This document shows positions 6,751 through 6,948 of a stretch of DNA of 6,948 bases, in pieces (the stretch's first letter is position 1; each line of letters begins with the position of its first letter). The notes under the pieces were generated by a model. The model was not told the DNA's origin and searched no databases. It saw nothing but the letters and a program-made list of their open reading frames with translations. Position numbers and translations under genes: made by a program. Source of the DNA: Ignavibacteria bacterium (lineage in GTDB: Bacteria; Bacteroidota; Ignavibacteria; Ignavibacteriales; Melioribacteraceae); contig QILJ01000388.1 of the NCBI GenBank assembly GCA_003233295.1, positions 1 through 6,948 of the forward strand. Direction: 5' to 3'.

Positions 6751-6768
6751 CTTTTCTGCTGTGAGATA

Positions 6769-6791
6769 TTCCCGCTAAAAACTCGCGGGAA
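6769..6791. repeat. GC-rich hairpin in the ThuA-gene leader
   Basis: TTCCCGC at 6769–6775 and GCGGGAA at 6785–6791 form a perfect 7-bp stem around a 9-base loop. It stands out in an AT-rich spacer 84 bases upstream of the ThuA start. It could be a terminator of an upstream transcript, since on the minus strand the loop holds a T-run, or a relic of the palindrome family seen at 2057–2239. Confidence -1.
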
Positions 6792-6926
6792 CAATAGATT
6801 AAATTTAGAAACATGGAATTTTAAGAACATAAAAATATTTCTCCATAATTTAATTATAGAAGCCTTTGAATAACCTATTTTCACAATCTGTTTTTAGTAA
6901 TATTACTTTAATATTTGCTGTTCTCG

Positions 6927-6941
6927 GGAGGCGTAGCATCC
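6927..6941. repeat. Imperfect triloop palindrome at the window edge
   Basis: GGAGGC, loop GTA, GCATCC: five of six stem positions pair, with one G/A mismatch. The 3-base loop matches the design of the array at 2057–2239, suggesting a decayed member of the same kind. The window ends 7 bases later, so any neighbouring copies are out of view. Confidence -1.
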
Positions 6942-6948
6942 TAAATGG

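Larger units (their letters stand above)
6686..6948. other. Non-coding leader and upstream region of the ThuA gene
   Basis: AT-rich sequence holding the ribosome binding site and three short hairpins. A TATAAT box lies on the minus strand near 6853–6858, but no −35 element at normal spacing was seen, so a promoter is not claimed. The GTG-initiated 69-codon frame at 6884–6675 overlaps the ThuA start, has no recognisable domain and no ribosome binding site of its own, and is judged not to be a gene. Confidence -1.

Noticed and set aside
6675..6884. 69-codon frame starting with GTG upstream of the ThuA gene
   Set aside because: No ribosome binding site or recognisable domain; it runs through leader hairpins and overlaps the well-supported ThuA start.

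Overview
The window looks like chromosomal DNA from a low-GC carbohydrate-degrading bacterium. The FCB group (Bacteroidota or Ignavibacteriota-like) is the best guess. The grounds are the gene families (GH92, ThuA–DUF6807, Tat-exported Gfo/Idh/MocA), the AT-rich spacers and the small hairpin repeats between genes. No rRNA or other marker gene is present, so the phylum is inference.

All four real genes lie on the minus strand, so transcription runs from the right end to the left. In that order they are: a secreted ThuA–DUF6807 fusion protein (6685–4943); a uroporphyrinogen-decarboxylase/MtaA-like protein (4937–3924) that starts 5 bases after it and is surely co-transcribed; a Tat-signal Gfo/Idh/MocA oxidoreductase (3641–2310); and a GH92 alpha-mannosidase-like glycoside hydrolase (1950 to beyond base 1), which loses its C-terminal end at the window edge.

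The spacers divide the locus into units. A long-looped inverted repeat with T-runs (3785–3877) looks like a terminator after the UroD-like gene. The oxidoreductase and GH92 genes each have a shared upstream element (20 of 24 bases identical, plus a second shared block), which suggests separate but co-regulated promoters. Between the oxidoreductase and GH92 lies the most unusual structure here: six consecutive perfect hairpins, every one with a 3-base loop but each with its own stem sequence (2057–2239). Imperfect relatives appear at the right edge.

Functionally the set reads as a glycan or glycoside processing locus. GH92 would cleave alpha-mannosides outside the cytoplasm, the exported oxidoreductase would oxidise or reduce a sugar, and the ThuA–DUF6807 protein would act on a related sugar. 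The UroD-like protein is the only one without an export signal and has no clear role. The substrate and the pathway cannot be read from the sequence. No mobile element, CRISPR array, tRNA or rRNA was seen.
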